From positions 1-64,000 of the forward strand of contig NZ_AXVC01000026.1 in the NCBI RefSeq assembly GCF_000482365.1: a stretch of DNA of 64,000 nt, in the 5' to 3' direction. Made by a program: the position numbers and the translations under genes. Source of the stretch: Porphyromonas uenonis DSM 23387 = JCM 13868. Lineage in GTDB: Bacteria; Bacteroidota; Bacteroidia; Bacteroidales; Porphyromonadaceae. The notes under the pieces are model-generated. The model was not told the origin of the DNA and did not search any database. It saw nothing but the letters and a program-made list of their open reading frames with translations. This document shows, piece after piece, positions 8,009 to 19,477 of the stretch (position 1 is its first letter; every line of letters begins with the position of its first letter).

Positions 8009-9688
8009 ATGGATAGTCTGCGAGCTTTTCTCAACGAACTCTTCGTCATACCTTCGGTGCCTCAATCGATTATTGTGATCTCACTGGTCTCACTGGTGGG
8101 GTTGCTCTTGGCACGCATTCGCATAGCCCGTATCTCTCTCGGGGTGACCTTCGTCTTTTTCGTCGGTATCCTACTCTCTTACTGGGGTATCACGCTAGAG
8201 GCTAGGACGCTGGACTTTGGGATGAACTTCGGGCTGATCCTTTTCATCTATGCGCTGGGACTTCAGGTGGGCCCGGCTTTCTTCCCCTCACTCAAGAAGG
8301 GAGGCATACGGGATAACCTCGACTCGCTCCTGATTGTAGCGGTGAATATAGCCCTAGTCGTGGGACTCTTCTACGTCTCTGAGCTGCCTATGAGTGAATG
8401 GGTCGGCATCCTATCGGGCGCTACGACGAATACGCCTGCCCTAGCAGCGGCTCAGAGTAGCTTGCCGAGTGTCGGGCCTGATGGACAGAGCGTGCTCGCG
8501 GAGATGGCACTGGCGTGTGCGATCACCTACCCCTTTGGTGTGGTGGGGGTCATACTAGCGCTCTACGTGCTGGCTCCCTTGGCGAAAAAGCGTGCCAAGA
8601 GTCAGTCTGATGAAGAGGAGCATGCAGCTTTCTTTAGCGAGTACGAGGTGAAGAATATGGGGGTCGTGGGCAAGACCATTTCGGAGATCTCTCGGGTGGC
8701 TGATACGCACTTTGTAATCAGTCGTATATGGCGTGACGGCAAGGCAATGTCTCCCGACTCGTCGACACAGCTCCTGGAGGGTGATCGTCTGCTAGTCGTT
8801 TCGGATGAACGGGAGGTGCCGAGGCTGGAGCTCTTCTTTGGCAAGAAAGTCGAGAAGGACTGGAACCGCTCAGACATTGACTGGGATAGTGTAGACCAAA
8901 GTCTCGTCTCTAGGCGACTCGTCCTCACTCGCAAGGAGTACAACGGCGTGCGCCTCAGCGCCCTACACCTGCGCAATGACTACGGAGTCAATGTGACGCG
9001 CATCGATCGTGCGGGCATCGAGCTACTGACCTCGCCAGACCTGCACCTGCAGCTGGGAGACCGTATGACGGTCGTGGGAACTAAAGAGGCTACGGATGCG
9101 GTCGCTGCCAAGATCGGTAACGAGATCAAGGACTTGGACACGCCCAATCTGCTGGGGCTCTTCATCGGTCTCTTCATCAGTGTCTTCGTCGGTATGATCC
9201 CCTTCTACATCCCTGGTGTGAGCATGCCTATACGGCTGGGACTCGCGGGTGGCGGTATCATCATCGGTATCCTGATGGGAGCCTTCGGGCCTCGTATGCA
9301 TGTGACCACTTATATTACCAATAGCGCGAGCCTGCTGATACGACAGCTGGGACTGATCCTCTACCTAGGCTGTCTGGGACTCTCGTCGGGGGCTGGCTTC
9401 TTTGACATCCTCCTGAGCACGCGCGGCTTGGTATGGCTTGGCTATGGGGCCTTGCTGACGGTCTTCCCGATCCTACTGGTCGGCTGGTATATGCTACGTC
9501 GCAAGCGTGGGGACTATGCTACTATGTGCGGTGTGGTGTGCGGTAGCATGGCCAATCCGATGGCACTAGAGGTGGTCGGTGACCATCTGAAGGGGAGCAA
9601 GCACACGGTCGCATACGCTACGGTCTACCCACTGGGGATGTTCGTCCGCATCATCTTGACGCAGCTACTCATCTTACTCTTTGTATAG
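8009..9688 (+). CDS. AspT/YidE-type putative transporter with two RCK_C domains
   Basis: A 559-residue inner-membrane protein of the aspartate:alanine exchanger-like family. Its architecture is an N-terminal block of about five hydrophobic helices (10-195) containing the family's GATTNTPAL segment; two tandem TrkA-C/RCK_C regulatory domains (about 205-290 and 295-375) in the cytoplasm; and a second membrane block (about 385-559) with GxVCGSMANPMAL echoing the first. It probably moves a small carboxylate or amino acid, but the substrate cannot be read from the sequence. It has its own promoter box at 7915 and is followed after 3 nt by lptB, so the two are likely co-transcribed. Confidence 0.85.
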   Translation: MDSLRAFLNELFVIPSVPQSIIVISLVSLVGLLLARIRIARISLGVTFVFFVGILLSYWGITLEARTLDFGMNFGLILFIYALGLQVGPAFFPSLKKGGIRDNLDSLLIVAVNIALVVGLFYVSELPMSEWVGILSGATTNTPALAAAQSSLPSVGPDGQSVLAEMALACAITYPFGVVGVILALYVLAPLAKKRAKSQSDEEEHAAFFSEYEVKNMGVVGKTISEISRVADTHFVISRIWRDGKAMSPDSSTQLLEGDRLLVVSDEREVPRLELFFGKKVEKDWNRSDIDWDSVDQSLVSRRLVLTRKEYNGVRLSALHLRNDYGVNVTRIDRAGIELLTSPDLHLQLGDRMTVVGTKEATDAVAAKIGNEIKDLDTPNLLGLFIGLFISVFVGMIPFYIPGVSMPIRLGLAGGGIIIGILMGAFGPRMHVTTYITNSASLLIRQLGLILYLGCLGLSSGAGFFDILLSTRGLVWLGYGALLTVFPILLVGWYMLRRKRGDYATMCGVVCGSMANPMALEVVGDHLKGSKHTVAYATVYPLGMFVRIILTQLLILLFV

Positions 9689-9691
9689 CTT

Positions 9692-10495
9692 ATGACTGAC
9701 ACTATAGATACTACTGAAGCTCTCTCCCCTGATCGCCACAAAGGTGAGACGGGGCTCTTGCGTACGGAGCATCTCGTGAAGCGCTACCGCAGTCGTACGG
9801 TGGTCAACGATGTCTCTATAGAGCTTCGCCAAGGGGAGATCGTCGGACTACTCGGGCCTAATGGTGCGGGCAAGACGACTACCTTCTATATGACGGTGGG
9901 GCTGGTCGTACCTAATGGAGGAAAGATATACCTCAATGAGCAGGACATCACGAAGCTCCCAGTCTATCAGCGAGCCCGCCTCGGGATCGGCTATCTAGCA
10001 CAGGAGGCGTCGGTCTTTAGAAAGCTGTCGGTAGAGGACAATATCAAGGCGGTGCTGGAGATGACGCCACTCACGCCAGAGCAGCAGCAAGAGCGACTGG
10101 AGATGCTGATCGAGGAGTTTGGTCTGCACAAGGTACGCACCAATCAGGGCAATAGGCTCTCGGGAGGTGAGCGTCGACGTGTCGAGATAGCTCGCTGTCT
10201 TGCCATCGACCCGAAGTTTATCATGCTGGACGAGCCCTTTGCCGGCGTCGACCCTATCGCTGTGCAGGACATACAGTCCATCGTGGCTAAGCTCAAGCAG
10301 CGCAACATCGGCATCCTGATCACGGATCACAATGTCAATGAGACGCTTAGTATCACGGATCGTGCCTACCTACTCTTCGAGGGCAAGGTACTCTTCCAGG
10401 GTACGGCGGAGCAACTTGCCGACAACGCTCTCGTACGTGAGAAGTACCTCGGACGCGACTTCGTCTTGCGCCGCAAGAGCTTTGCAGATCTGTAG
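9692..10495 (+). CDS. lptB: LPS export ABC transporter ATP-binding protein LptB
   Basis: The ATPase of the Lpt machine that extracts lipopolysaccharide from the inner membrane for export to the cell surface. The 267-residue product has Walker [10 protein letters not shown] (55-63), the signature LSGGE (156-160) continuing RRRVEIAR, Walker B with D180-E181, and an H-loop in [10 protein letters not shown]. The N-terminus carries about 25 extra residues before the [10 protein letters not shown] start typical of LptB; that tail is poorly conserved in character, so a later start is possible. It begins 3 nt after the transporter gene. Confidence 0.93.
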   Translation: MTDTIDTTEALSPDRHKGETGLLRTEHLVKRYRSRTVVNDVSIELRQGEIVGLLGPNGAGKTTTFYMTVGLVVPNGGKIYLNEQDITKLPVYQRARLGIGYLAQEASVFRKLSVEDNIKAVLEMTPLTPEQQQERLEMLIEEFGLHKVRTNQGNRLSGGERRRVEIARCLAIDPKFIMLDEPFAGVDPIAVQDIQSIVAKLKQRNIGILITDHNVNETLSITDRAYLLFEGKVLFQGTAEQLADNALVREKYLGRDFVLRRKSFADL

Positions 10496-10556
10496 TCACA
10501 GGCTCCATTGTCGTGAGGGCAACAGCTGTCGGTGAGGCTCTTTGAATAGAAATAGT

Positions 10557-10565
10557 TATCTTTGC
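10557..10565 (+). promoter_or_regulatory. Promoter -7 box for mutAB
   Basis: TATCTTTGC matches the Bacteroidetes -7 consensus and is followed by GGGTAGCAAC, about 100 nt before the mutA ATG. No other gene lies between. Confidence 0.65.
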
Positions 10566-10664
10566 GGGTAGCAACACGGTCGACTACCTTCTATCGTATA
10601 GGAGAGAGTCCTCATTGTTGCACCTTTTGCGCAATCAATTCACACAACACACACATAATACGAT

Positions 10665-12536
10665 ATGGCAAATAAAAGAGAACGGCTCTTTGGGGACTTT
10701 CCCCCCGTAAGCAAAGAGCAGTGGCTGGAGAAGGTCACGGTCGATCTCAAAGGTGCCTCCTTTGACAAGCGGCTCGTATGGCGTACGCCCGAAGGCTTTA
10801 GTCTACAGCCTATGTACAGACGCGAAGACATCGCTCAATATGCCTCACGTCTGGCACTACCTGGGGAGTATCCCTACGTGCGATCGACGAAGCTAGACAA
10901 TGAGTGGCTCGTACGCCAAGACATCAAGGTGAAGGACCCCGCTGAGGCAAATGCTAAGGCTATAGATATACTCAACAAGGGTGTCACTTCCCTAGGATTC
11001 AACATCTCTAAGACGATACTCTCTGCTGAGACGCTGGAGACACTCCTCAAGGGGATAGACCTGACGGCCGTAGAGATCAATCTCTCGACCTGCATCTCTC
11101 GTACAGTCGAGCTGGCAGAGCTCTTCGTCGCTTACGTACAGAAGCATAAGGTCGATGGCGCTGCCGTAAGGGGCGCTATCGAGTACAACCCCTTCAAGCG
11201 GGAGCTGATGAAGGGCGTCGTCGACGACAAGCGCTACGACACACTGGAGCAACTCTACAACATTGCCAAGCCTATCCCACAGATGCGCCTGTACATCGTA
11301 GAGGCGTCCATGCTAAGCAACGCCGGTGCGGGCATCGTCAAGGAGCTCGCCTACGCTCTCGCCTGGGGTGCGGAGGTACTCGACCAGATGGTGGCTCGTG
11401 GCCACGATGTTGAGGAGATAGCTCGGAGGATCAAGTTCCACTTCGGCATTAGCTCAAACTACTTCCTCGAGATGGCGAAGTTTCGTGCAGCTCGCTGGCT
11501 ATGGGCCGAGATCATCGGGGCGCATGGCGACCAGTACAAGGGCGATGCGGCTAAGATCTGCCAGCACGCGACCACTTCGCAGTGGAATATGACCATCTAC
11601 GACGCTTACGTCAACCTACTCCGCTCACAGACGGAGACGATGTCGGCTGCCTTGGGCGGTGTCGACTCGATTACGGTTCTACCGTTCAACATTACTTACG
11701 AGGAGAGCAACGACTTCTCCGAGCGTATCGCTCGCAATCAGCAGCTTCTGCTGAGCGAGGAGAGCCACTTTGACAAGGTGGTTGATCCCGCTGCGGGTTC
11801 TTACTACATAGAGACCTTGACCAATGTGATTGCTGAGCAGGCTTGGCAGCTCTTTGGCGAGATCAGCGCTAGCGAGGGTGGCTTCGAGAGCTTTGTCACC
11901 TCGGGCGCTCTACAGCGTGACCTCCAGGAGACCAATACGCAGCGCCACGGAGCTGTGGCAAAGCGCAAGGAGACGCTACTGGGTACTAACGAATTTCCAA
12001 ACTTTACGGAGACGGCTCACGAGAAACTCGCGACACCCGCTGTCATCACGACGGGATGTGGCTGCTCTACTGGTGAAAAGCAGGAGGGACTACAGCCACT
12101 CAACTTCGACCGTGGTGCTAATGAGTTTGAGACGCTTCGCTTGACGACGGAGCGTGGCAAGCAGCCTGTCGTCTTCATGTTGACAATCGGCAATCTAGCG
12201 ATGAGACTCGCTCGCTCACAGTTCTCGGGCAACTTCTTCGGTTGCGCCGGCTACAAGCTCATCGACAACCTGGGCTTCGAAACAGTCCAAGAGGGTATCG
12301 ACGCAGCTGTCGCAGCTAAGGCAGACATTGTGGTGCTCTGCTCTAGCGATGACGAGTATGAGACCTTCGCTCCTGAGGCGTTCCGACTACTCGACGGCAG
12401 AGCGCAGTTTGTTGTAGCGGGCAATCCCGCCTGCACGGAGCAACTGCAGGCTCTCGGCATCGAGCACTTCATCCATGTCCGTAGCAACGTGTTGGAGACG
12501 CTGCAGCACTTCAACAAGATCTTCGGACTAGCGTAG
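10665..12536 (+). CDS. mutA: Methylmalonyl-CoA mutase small subunit
   Basis: The non-catalytic partner of the adenosylcobalamin-dependent mutase that interconverts succinyl-CoA and methylmalonyl-CoA on the propionate route. The 623-residue length and the KEQWLEKVTVDLKG start are typical of small subunits. The TIM-barrel region is recognisable ([33 protein letters not shown]), and a C-terminal Rossmann-like domain follows, but without the cobalamin DxHxxG motif, as expected for this subunit. A 24-nt gap separates it from mutB; the two form an operon from the -7 box at 10557. Confidence 0.95.
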   Translation: MANKRERLFGDFPPVSKEQWLEKVTVDLKGASFDKRLVWRTPEGFSLQPMYRREDIAQYASRLALPGEYPYVRSTKLDNEWLVRQDIKVKDPAEANAKAIDILNKGVTSLGFNISKTILSAETLETLLKGIDLTAVEINLSTCISRTVELAELFVAYVQKHKVDGAAVRGAIEYNPFKRELMKGVVDDKRYDTLEQLYNIAKPIPQMRLYIVEASMLSNAGAGIVKELAYALAWGAEVLDQMVARGHDVEEIARRIKFHFGISSNYFLEMAKFRAARWLWAEIIGAHGDQYKGDAAKICQHATTSQWNMTIYDAYVNLLRSQTETMSAALGGVDSITVLPFNITYEESNDFSERIARNQQLLLSEESHFDKVVDPAAGSYYIETLTNVIAEQAWQLFGEISASEGGFESFVTSGALQRDLQETNTQRHGAVAKRKETLLGTNEFPNFTETAHEKLATPAVITTGCGCSTGEKQEGLQPLNFDRGANEFETLRLTTERGKQPVVFMLTIGNLAMRLARSQFSGNFFGCAGYKLIDNLGFETVQEGIDAAVAAKADIVVLCSSDDEYETFAPEAFRLLDGRAQFVVAGNPACTEQLQALGIEHFIHVRSNVLETLQHFNKIFGLA

Positions 12537-12560
12537 TAACCCTCTAAGTAACACACACAA

Positions 12561-14717
<2,157 letters not shown>

Positions 14718-14737
14718 CTCAGCAAGCTAGTCACAAT

Positions 14738-14764
14738 GAGACTGTTGCAAAAGTCAACAGTCTC
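14738..14764. repeat. 27-nt perfect hairpin GAGACTGTTG, copy 2
   Basis: Ten-base arms around the loop CAAAAGT, 20 nt after the mutB stop. It belongs to the four-copy family described at 7856. Confidence 0.85.
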
Positions 14765-14810
14765 ACAACGCGAGACTAAGGCATCGCCACTAGTCTCCCC
14801 AATATAAGAA

Positions 14811-14844
14811 GAGCGGGTCTGTTCGTCACTGAGCAGACCCGCTC
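14811..14844. terminator. Terminator between mutB and lpxB
   Basis: GAGCGGGTCTG and CAGACCCGCTC pair around TTCGTCACTGAG, a strong GC stem between two convergent operons. It probably serves both directions. Confidence 0.75.
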
Positions 14845-14894
14845 TCTGTGTTGATGCTGTCGTAGCAAGCTCCAGACAAAGCGCCTATCGTGGA

Positions 14895-16046
14895 TCAGTC
14901 GTCGGTAGTCCAGCGGGTAGGCTCCCACTGCGTCGTGAGTGCGTGGTAGATAGTCTCGGCTGCTACTTGCGAAGCGACACGTGACGGGTCTAGTCGCTGA
15001 CGAATCTCGTCGTAGTGCGCTTGCTGCGCTTGATAGGACGAGCCTTCACGCTCTAGGAGCGGAGTGAGCGCCTGAGCAAGTCGCTGTGGCGTCACCTTGT
15101 CGCCGAGTAGCTCCTCGACGACCGGACACTCTGCGATCAGGTTCACCAAAGAGAAGTAACGGATCGGCAGTAGATGGTCAAAAGCCCAGCGCGCTAAGCG
15201 ACCTGCGGGGAGACGATAGGCGACCACCTGTGGAGTACCTATGAGCGCTGTCTCGAGCGTTGCCGTTCCTGAGGTAACAAGCGCTGCGGAGGCGCCAGCC
15301 AATAGCGGTAGCGTCTCGTCGGTGACCAACTCTATGCGCTCATTTATATAGGGAGTGTAGTGCGCTCGGTCAATGCTCGGTACTGCTGCGATGACTGCTC
15401 GCCAGGGAGCTGGCAGGAGGTCGATCGCTTGGCACATGATCGGCATGTTGCGCGCTATCTCCGCTTCGCGACTCCCTGGGAGGAGCGCTATGTAAGGTCG
15501 TGCCGTATCGCATAGCTTAGCATTGCTCTCCAGTAGCTTGCCCACGCTCTGTATACTCGGGTTGCCCACGTAGCGAGCAGAGACGCCACGCTGCGAGAGG
15601 TAGTCCGCCTCAAAGGGGAGGATCGTCAAGCAGAGATCCGTGTAGCTCCTGAGCCGCTTGATGCGTCGACGACGCGATGCCCACACCTTAGGCGGGATGT
15701 AGTAAACGACCGGCACCCCGTGACGATGCGCCATCGGGAGCGTGTAGCGCAGGTTAAAGCCTCCGTAGTCGATCGGTATGACCACATCAGGAGGATTCGA
15801 AGTCATCTCCTCCCGCAAGAGTTGTGCCGCGTGACCTATCTTGCGCATACTACGCAGTACGCTTGTGAAGCCCATGACCGCTATCTCACGATAGTGGTAA
15901 AGCGGAGCGACACCCGCCTGCTGCGCCATCTTGTCTCCACCGATGAAAGCAAAAGCGGCCTCCGTATCGACCGCTTTCAGTGAGGCGATGAGCCGTGCAC
16001 CATGCTCATCACCAGAAGCTTCGCCAGCTATGAGCAGATATTTCAT
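14895..16046 (-). CDS. lpxB: Lipid-A-disaccharide synthase LpxB
   Basis: A peripheral inner-membrane GT-B glycosyltransferase that joins UDP-diacylglucosamine and lipid X into the lipid A disaccharide. The 383-residue length is normal. Recognisable blocks are the N-terminal AGEASGDEHGARL, FAFIGGDKMAQ, the ISPPKVWASR-like YYIPPKVWASR, LPGSREAEI and the sugar-nucleotide region SGTATLETALIGTPQVVAYR. It is last in the operon glyS, FKBP-like, surE, lpxB, 21 nt after surE. Confidence 0.95.
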   Translation of the reverse strand: MKYLLIAGEASGDEHGARLIASLKAVDTEAAFAFIGGDKMAQQAGVAPLYHYREIAVMGFTSVLRSMRKIGHAAQLLREEMTSNPPDVVIPIDYGGFNLRYTLPMAHRHGVPVVYYIPPKVWASRRRRIKRLRSYTDLCLTILPFEADYLSQRGVSARYVGNPSIQSVGKLLESNAKLCDTARPYIALLPGSREAEIARNMPIMCQAIDLLPAPWRAVIAAVPSIDRAHYTPYINERIELVTDETLPLLAGASAALVTSGTATLETALIGTPQVVAYRLPAGRLARWAFDHLLPIRYFSLVNLIAECPVVEELLGDKVTPQRLAQALTPLLEREGSSYQAQQAHYDEIRQRLDPSRVASQVAAETIYHALTTQWEPTRWTTDD

Positions 16047-16067
16047 AGCTTACACGAGAGGCTTACG

Positions 16068-16832
16068 CTAGGGCTGTAGAGGCCACTCCTTAGTAGCCCG
16101 CTCTAGGAAGGGGTGGTCCGTCATATCGATCTGTAGGGGCGCTATCGTAGCGTAGCCCTCGACGAGCCAGTAGTGATCCGTCCCCCTACGGTGATCGGGA
16201 TCCACCTGGTCACCCTGCATCCAGTAGACGGGCGTACCGTGAGGCGTCTCCGACCGCATGTATTCATTGACGAAGCGTCCCGTCCCTTGGGGAGCCCACT
16301 TGATCCCCTTGGCGGGAGCCTTCGGGAAGTTCACATTGAGCATCGTCGTACGGGGTAGTTCATGCTCCATCACCTGCGGGATAAATTGCTTGGCAAAGGC
16401 GCATACCTCGCTAAAGTCACACTTGTCGCTGTGGTCAGCAAGCGAAAAGGCGACCGCTGGTATACGAGCTATGGCAGCCTCTATGGCCGCGCCCGCTGTG
16501 CCTGAGTAGATCGCGCAGATACCATCGTTGCGCCCATGGTTAATCCCCGACACCACAAGGTCAGGAAGCGTAGTCGCAAAGATGGTGTTCAGCGCCAGCT
16601 TGACACAGTCCACAGGCGTTCCCGAGCAACTGTACAGCTGATAGGGCAGCTGCTCGCTCTCATCCATAAGGGTGATCCGTAGTGGTGTGCGGGAGGTGAT
16701 CTGCGAGGAGGCTCCCGAGCGGGGCTCCGTGGGCGCGACGACCGTGACCGTCGCTATCTGGGAGAGCGTCTCCGCCAGTTCACGGATACCCTGTGCGTGG
16801 ACACCGTCATCGTTGGTTAGTAGTATCTTCAT
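16068..16832 (-). CDS. surE: 5'/3'-nucleotidase SurE
   Basis: A metal-dependent survival phosphatase acting on nucleoside monophosphates. The 254-residue protein starts with the family's metal-binding signature LLTNDDGVHAQG (D7, D8) and has the conserved SGINHGRN loop and a YSGTAGAAIEA stretch. surE commonly sits next to lpxB in Bacteroidales, as here. It lies 32 nt after the FKBP-like lipoprotein gene. Confidence 0.95.
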   Translation of the reverse strand: MKILLTNDDGVHAQGIRELAETLSQIATVTVVAPTEPRSGASSQITSRTPLRITLMDESEQLPYQLYSCSGTPVDCVKLALNTIFATTLPDLVVSGINHGRNDGICAIYSGTAGAAIEAAIARIPAVAFSLADHSDKCDFSEVCAFAKQFIPQVMEHELPRTTMLNVNFPKAPAKGIKWAPQGTGRFVNEYMRSETPHGTPVYWMQGDQVDPDHRRGTDHYWLVEGYATIAPLQIDMTDHPFLERATKEWPLQP

Positions 16833-16864
16833 AGGTTAGATTTAAGGTTGATAGTAGGACAAGT

Positions 16865-17410
16865 TTAGTCGTGAGCCTCAGCTGAGCGCTGGCTCTCGGG
16901 GATGATCTCCTCGAGCTTAACGCGAAACTTTAGCGCTGAGTAGGGGTTGATCTCACCAGATCGCTTCTCGCCATAGGCTAGGTACCAGGGGATGATAATC
17001 TCCGCCTCATCGCCTACGACCATCTGCTGGAGACCGATGCGAGCACCCTCGATGAGTTGGTCTTGAGCTCCACGATTGATGGCAAACTGAGCTGGGCGCT
17101 CCGAGCCGTAGTTACCATCCACGATCCTATCCCCCACGAGCATGCGCATCTCGTAGTGGCACTTGATGCGAGAGGTCTCGATGGGGTACTCCTTACCCTC
17201 GCCATGGGCGAGCCACTTCATGTAAACATAGGCAGAAGAACCCGTGAGAGAGGCTTTCGTATAGTCCTCTTTTGAGGCGTACTCATTGAAGGAGTTCTCA
17301 TTATTAATGCGCCACTGAGTCGTAGCATCGATAGGATCTTCGCAAGATGCTAAGAGGAGCAGCGAGAGTAGCGTCACGAGGGCTACTCTGAGGGATATAC
17401 TATATTTCAT
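16865..17410 (-). CDS. FKBP-type peptidyl-prolyl isomerase-like lipoprotein
   Basis: The start is taken at 17410 (MKYSISLRV), because upstream in-frame sequence is the shadow of glyS and this ATG opens a lipoprotein signal with lipobox LLASC. The 181-residue product has an FKBP-like domain in its C-terminal half: GEGKEYPIETSRIKCHYE, FAINRGAQDQLIEGARIGLQ, MVVGDEAEIIIPWYLAYGEK and a closing LKFRVKLEEI. It probably assists folding of envelope proteins on the periplasmic side of a membrane. GldI-type FKBP lipoproteins of gliding Bacteroidetes are a possible relative. Its start overlaps the glyS stop by 11 nt, implying translational coupling. Confidence 0.85.
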   Translation of the reverse strand: MKYSISLRVALVTLLSLLLLASCEDPIDATTQWRINNENSFNEYASKEDYTKASLTGSSAYVYMKWLAHGEGKEYPIETSRIKCHYEMRMLVGDRIVDGNYGSERPAQFAINRGAQDQLIEGARIGLQQMVVGDEAEIIIPWYLAYGEKRSGEINPYSALKFRVKLEEIIPESQRSAEAHD

Positions 17411-18953
17411 CTTCGATCTTCTTAAGTAGCGTGTTGATACTGGTGCGCTGGGCGATGAGGTCGTGTAGCTCGGAGATAGCGATACGCTCCTGCTGCATCG
17501 TGTCGCGATCACGTAGGGTGACCGTGTTGTCGTCGAGCGTCTGGTGGTCCACGGTGATACAGTAAGGCGTACCGATAGCGTCCTGACGACGGTAGCGCTT
17601 GCCGATGCTATCCTTCTCATCATACTGGCAGGTGAAGTCCAGGTGCAGGAGGCGTACCACCTCATGCGCCTTCTCGTCCAGTCCATCCTTGCGTACGAGC
17701 GGTAGGACAGCCAGCTTGACCGGTGCTAGTGCAGGCGGTAGCGAGAGGACCACGCGGGTCTCGCCACTCTCCGTCTGCTCCTCCTTGTAGGAGCCACAGA
17801 GCACCGAGAGGAACATACGATCCACTCCGATACTGGTCTCCACGACGTATGGGATATAGGACTCCTTCGTCTCGGGATCGTAGTAGCGGAGCTTCTTGCC
17901 CGAGAACTCCTCGTGGCGCGATAGGTCAAAGTCCGTACGACTATGGATCCCCTCCACCTCTTTATAGCCAAAGGGCATGAGATACTCAATATCGGTCGCA
18001 GCATTGGCATAGTGCGCCAGCTTCTCGTGATCGTGGTAGCGGTAGTCGCTCTGCGGGAAGCCTAGAGCGTAGTGCCAGTGCAGGCGCAGCTTCTTCCAGT
18101 ACTCAAACCACTCTAGCTCAGTGCCTGGCTGTACGAAGTACTGCATCTCCATCTGCTCAAACTCACGCATACGGAAGATAAACTGGCGTGCCACGATCTC
18201 ATTGCGGAAGGCCTTACCGATCTGCGCAATACCGAAGGGAAGCTTCATGCGTCCCGTCTTCTGCACGTTGAGGTAGTTGACGAAGATGCCCTGAGCCGTC
18301 TCGGGGCGCAGGTAGATCGTCGAGGCTCCCTCAGCTGTCGAACCCACCTCGGTGGCAAACATCAGGTTAAACTGACGCACCTCCGTCCAGTTCGTCGTGC
18401 CACTGATGGGGCAGACGATCTTCTCATCGATGATGATTTGGCGCAGCTCCTCGAGGTCGTTGTCGTTGAGCGCCTTAGCCATCCGCTGGCGCAGTGCCTC
18501 GGCCTGCTCGAGGTAACCCATGACACGAGGATTGGTCGTGCGGTAGAGCGACTCGTCAAAGGAGTCGCCAAAGCGCTTGCGCGCCTTCTCTATCTCCTTC
18601 TCCGCCTTACTCTCGATCTTAGCGATCTGATCCTCGATGAGGACATCCGCGCGGTAACGCTTTTTGGAGTCTTTGTTATCAATGAGTGGATCGTTGAAAG
18701 CATCTATATGACCCGAAGCACGCCATATCTCAGGGTGCATAAAGATCGACGAATCGATGCCGACCACGTTAGGGTGTAGGCGAGTCATCGCCTCCCACCA
18801 GTAGCGCTTGATATTGTTCTTGAGCTCTACACCGTTCTGACCGTAGTCATAGACAGCGCTCAGCCCGTCGTAGATATCAGATGAGGGAAAAACAAATCCG
18901 TACTCCTTGCAGTGGGATACAATCTTCTTAAAGAGATCTTCTTGTGATGCCAT
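17400..18953 (-). CDS. glyS: Glycine--tRNA ligase
   Basis: A single-chain (alpha2-type) class II glycyl-tRNA synthetase of 517 residues. Hallmarks include YGFVFPSSDIYDGLSAVYDYG near the N-terminus, the class II signature LRPETAQGIFVNYLNVQ, FRNEIVARQFIFRMREFEQME (motif 2), and a C-terminal anticodon-binding domain (LAPVKLAVLPLVRKDG, VDHQTLDDNTVTLRDRDT). It opens the glyS-FKBP-surE-lpxB operon, with a -7 box 30 nt upstream at 18983. Confidence 0.97.
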   Translation of the reverse strand: MASQEDLFKKIVSHCKEYGFVFPSSDIYDGLSAVYDYGQNGVELKNNIKRYWWEAMTRLHPNVVGIDSSIFMHPEIWRASGHIDAFNDPLIDNKDSKKRYRADVLIEDQIAKIESKAEKEIEKARKRFGDSFDESLYRTTNPRVMGYLEQAEALRQRMAKALNDNDLEELRQIIIDEKIVCPISGTTNWTEVRQFNLMFATEVGSTAEGASTIYLRPETAQGIFVNYLNVQKTGRMKLPFGIAQIGKAFRNEIVARQFIFRMREFEQMEMQYFVQPGTELEWFEYWKKLRLHWHYALGFPQSDYRYHDHEKLAHYANAATDIEYLMPFGYKEVEGIHSRTDFDLSRHEEFSGKKLRYYDPETKESYIPYVVETSIGVDRMFLSVLCGSYKEEQTESGETRVVLSLPPALAPVKLAVLPLVRKDGLDEKAHEVVRLLHLDFTCQYDEKDSIGKRYRRQDAIGTPYCITVDHQTLDDNTVTLRDRDTMQQERIAISELHDLIAQRTSINTLLKKIEDEI

Positions 18954-18982
18954 AATGGTTTCTTGTCCTAAGTATTATGGTT

Positions 18983-18991
18983 ACAAAGATA
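18983..18991 (-). promoter_or_regulatory. Promoter -7 box for glyS operon
   Basis: On the minus strand this reads TATCTTTGT, matching TAnnTTTG, 30 nt before the glyS ATG. Confidence 0.65.
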
Positions 18992-18998
18992 CGAAAAA

Positions 18999-19159
18999 GA
19001 GGTTAGAGACTAGAAGTTAGAGATTAGAGACTAGAAGTTAGAGACTAGAGGTTAGAGACTAGAGGTTAGAGACTAGAAGTTAGAAGTCCGATTATTCAGA
19101 TGGCTCCGATAGTTCCGATAGCTCCGATGGTTCTGATAGCTCCGATGGCTCCGACCTCT
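18999..19159. repeat. Short tandem repeats TTAGAGACTAGAAG and TCCGATAGC
   Basis: About 19000-19090 is a degenerate tandem array of 7-mers (TTAGAGA, CTAGAAG, CTAGAGG). About 19090-19158 is an array of TCCGATAGC/TCCGATGGC. The same two word families occur near 7775-7850, 44819-44859, 45969-46016, 53035-53083 and 53281-53325, always between genes. No ORF is credible here. Confidence 0.85.
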
Positions 19160-19216
19160 AATCGAATTCCTAGGTAGGAAATGAAACGAGCTCATTTTTA
19201 TCATGCGTCAGCCCTG
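19160..19216. mobile_element. Half copy of CCTAGG palindromic element
   Basis: AATTCCTAGGTAGGAAATGA, then ACGAGCTCATTTTT, then the terminal sequence ATCATGCGTCAGCCCTG (19200-19216), which is identical to the right end of the element at 7883-7899. The other half is absent. Confidence 0.65.
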
Positions 19217-19293
19217 GGACAGACCGTGCGCTCCTACATAGGGCTACACCTCCAGCGAACGATGTTGCGGAGCCTGCGCATCGCAATATTTTG

Positions 19294-19301
19294 TACCTTT
19301 G
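19294..19301 (+). promoter_or_regulatory. Promoter -7 box for tRNA-Arg
   Basis: TACCTTTG lies 14 nt before the mature tRNA 5' end. Confidence 0.6.
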
Positions 19302-19315
19302 TGGCGATGATAGAA

Positions 19316-19389
19316 GGCTCGGTAGCTTAGCTGAATAGAGCGTCAGATTCCGGTTCTGAAGGTCGTGGGTTTGAATCCCACCCGAGTCA
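19316..19389 (+). tRNA. tRNA-Arg (anticodon CCG)
   Basis: Folds as a full cloverleaf of 74 nt. The acceptor GGCTCGG pairs with CCGAGTC (one G-U), the D arm is GCTT/GAGC, the anticodon stem TCAGA/TCTGA carries the loop TTCCGGT with anticodon CCG, and the T arm GTGGG/CCCAC holds TTTGAAT. The discriminator is A and CCA is not encoded. It reads CGG arginine codons. A terminator follows at 19414. Confidence 0.95.
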
Positions 19390-19413
19390 CTCAACACGAC
19401 TGCTATACAAATG

Positions 19414-19451
19414 AGAAGGGAGACACTCCAGTGGAGCGTCTCCCTTCTTTT
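19414..19451 (+). terminator. Terminator after tRNA-Arg
   Basis: AGAAGGGAGACactcc and the complement GGAGCGTCTCCCTTCT are followed by TTTT. It also lies just beyond the stop of the convergent LRR gene at 19478. Confidence 0.8.
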
Positions 19452-19477
19452 AGGGTGATCGTAGGTTTGGTCTTGCT

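Noticed and set aside
17411..17686. N-terminal extension of the FKBP-like lipoprotein frame
   Set aside because: It is the out-of-frame shadow of glyS; the lipoprotein signal begins at 17410.
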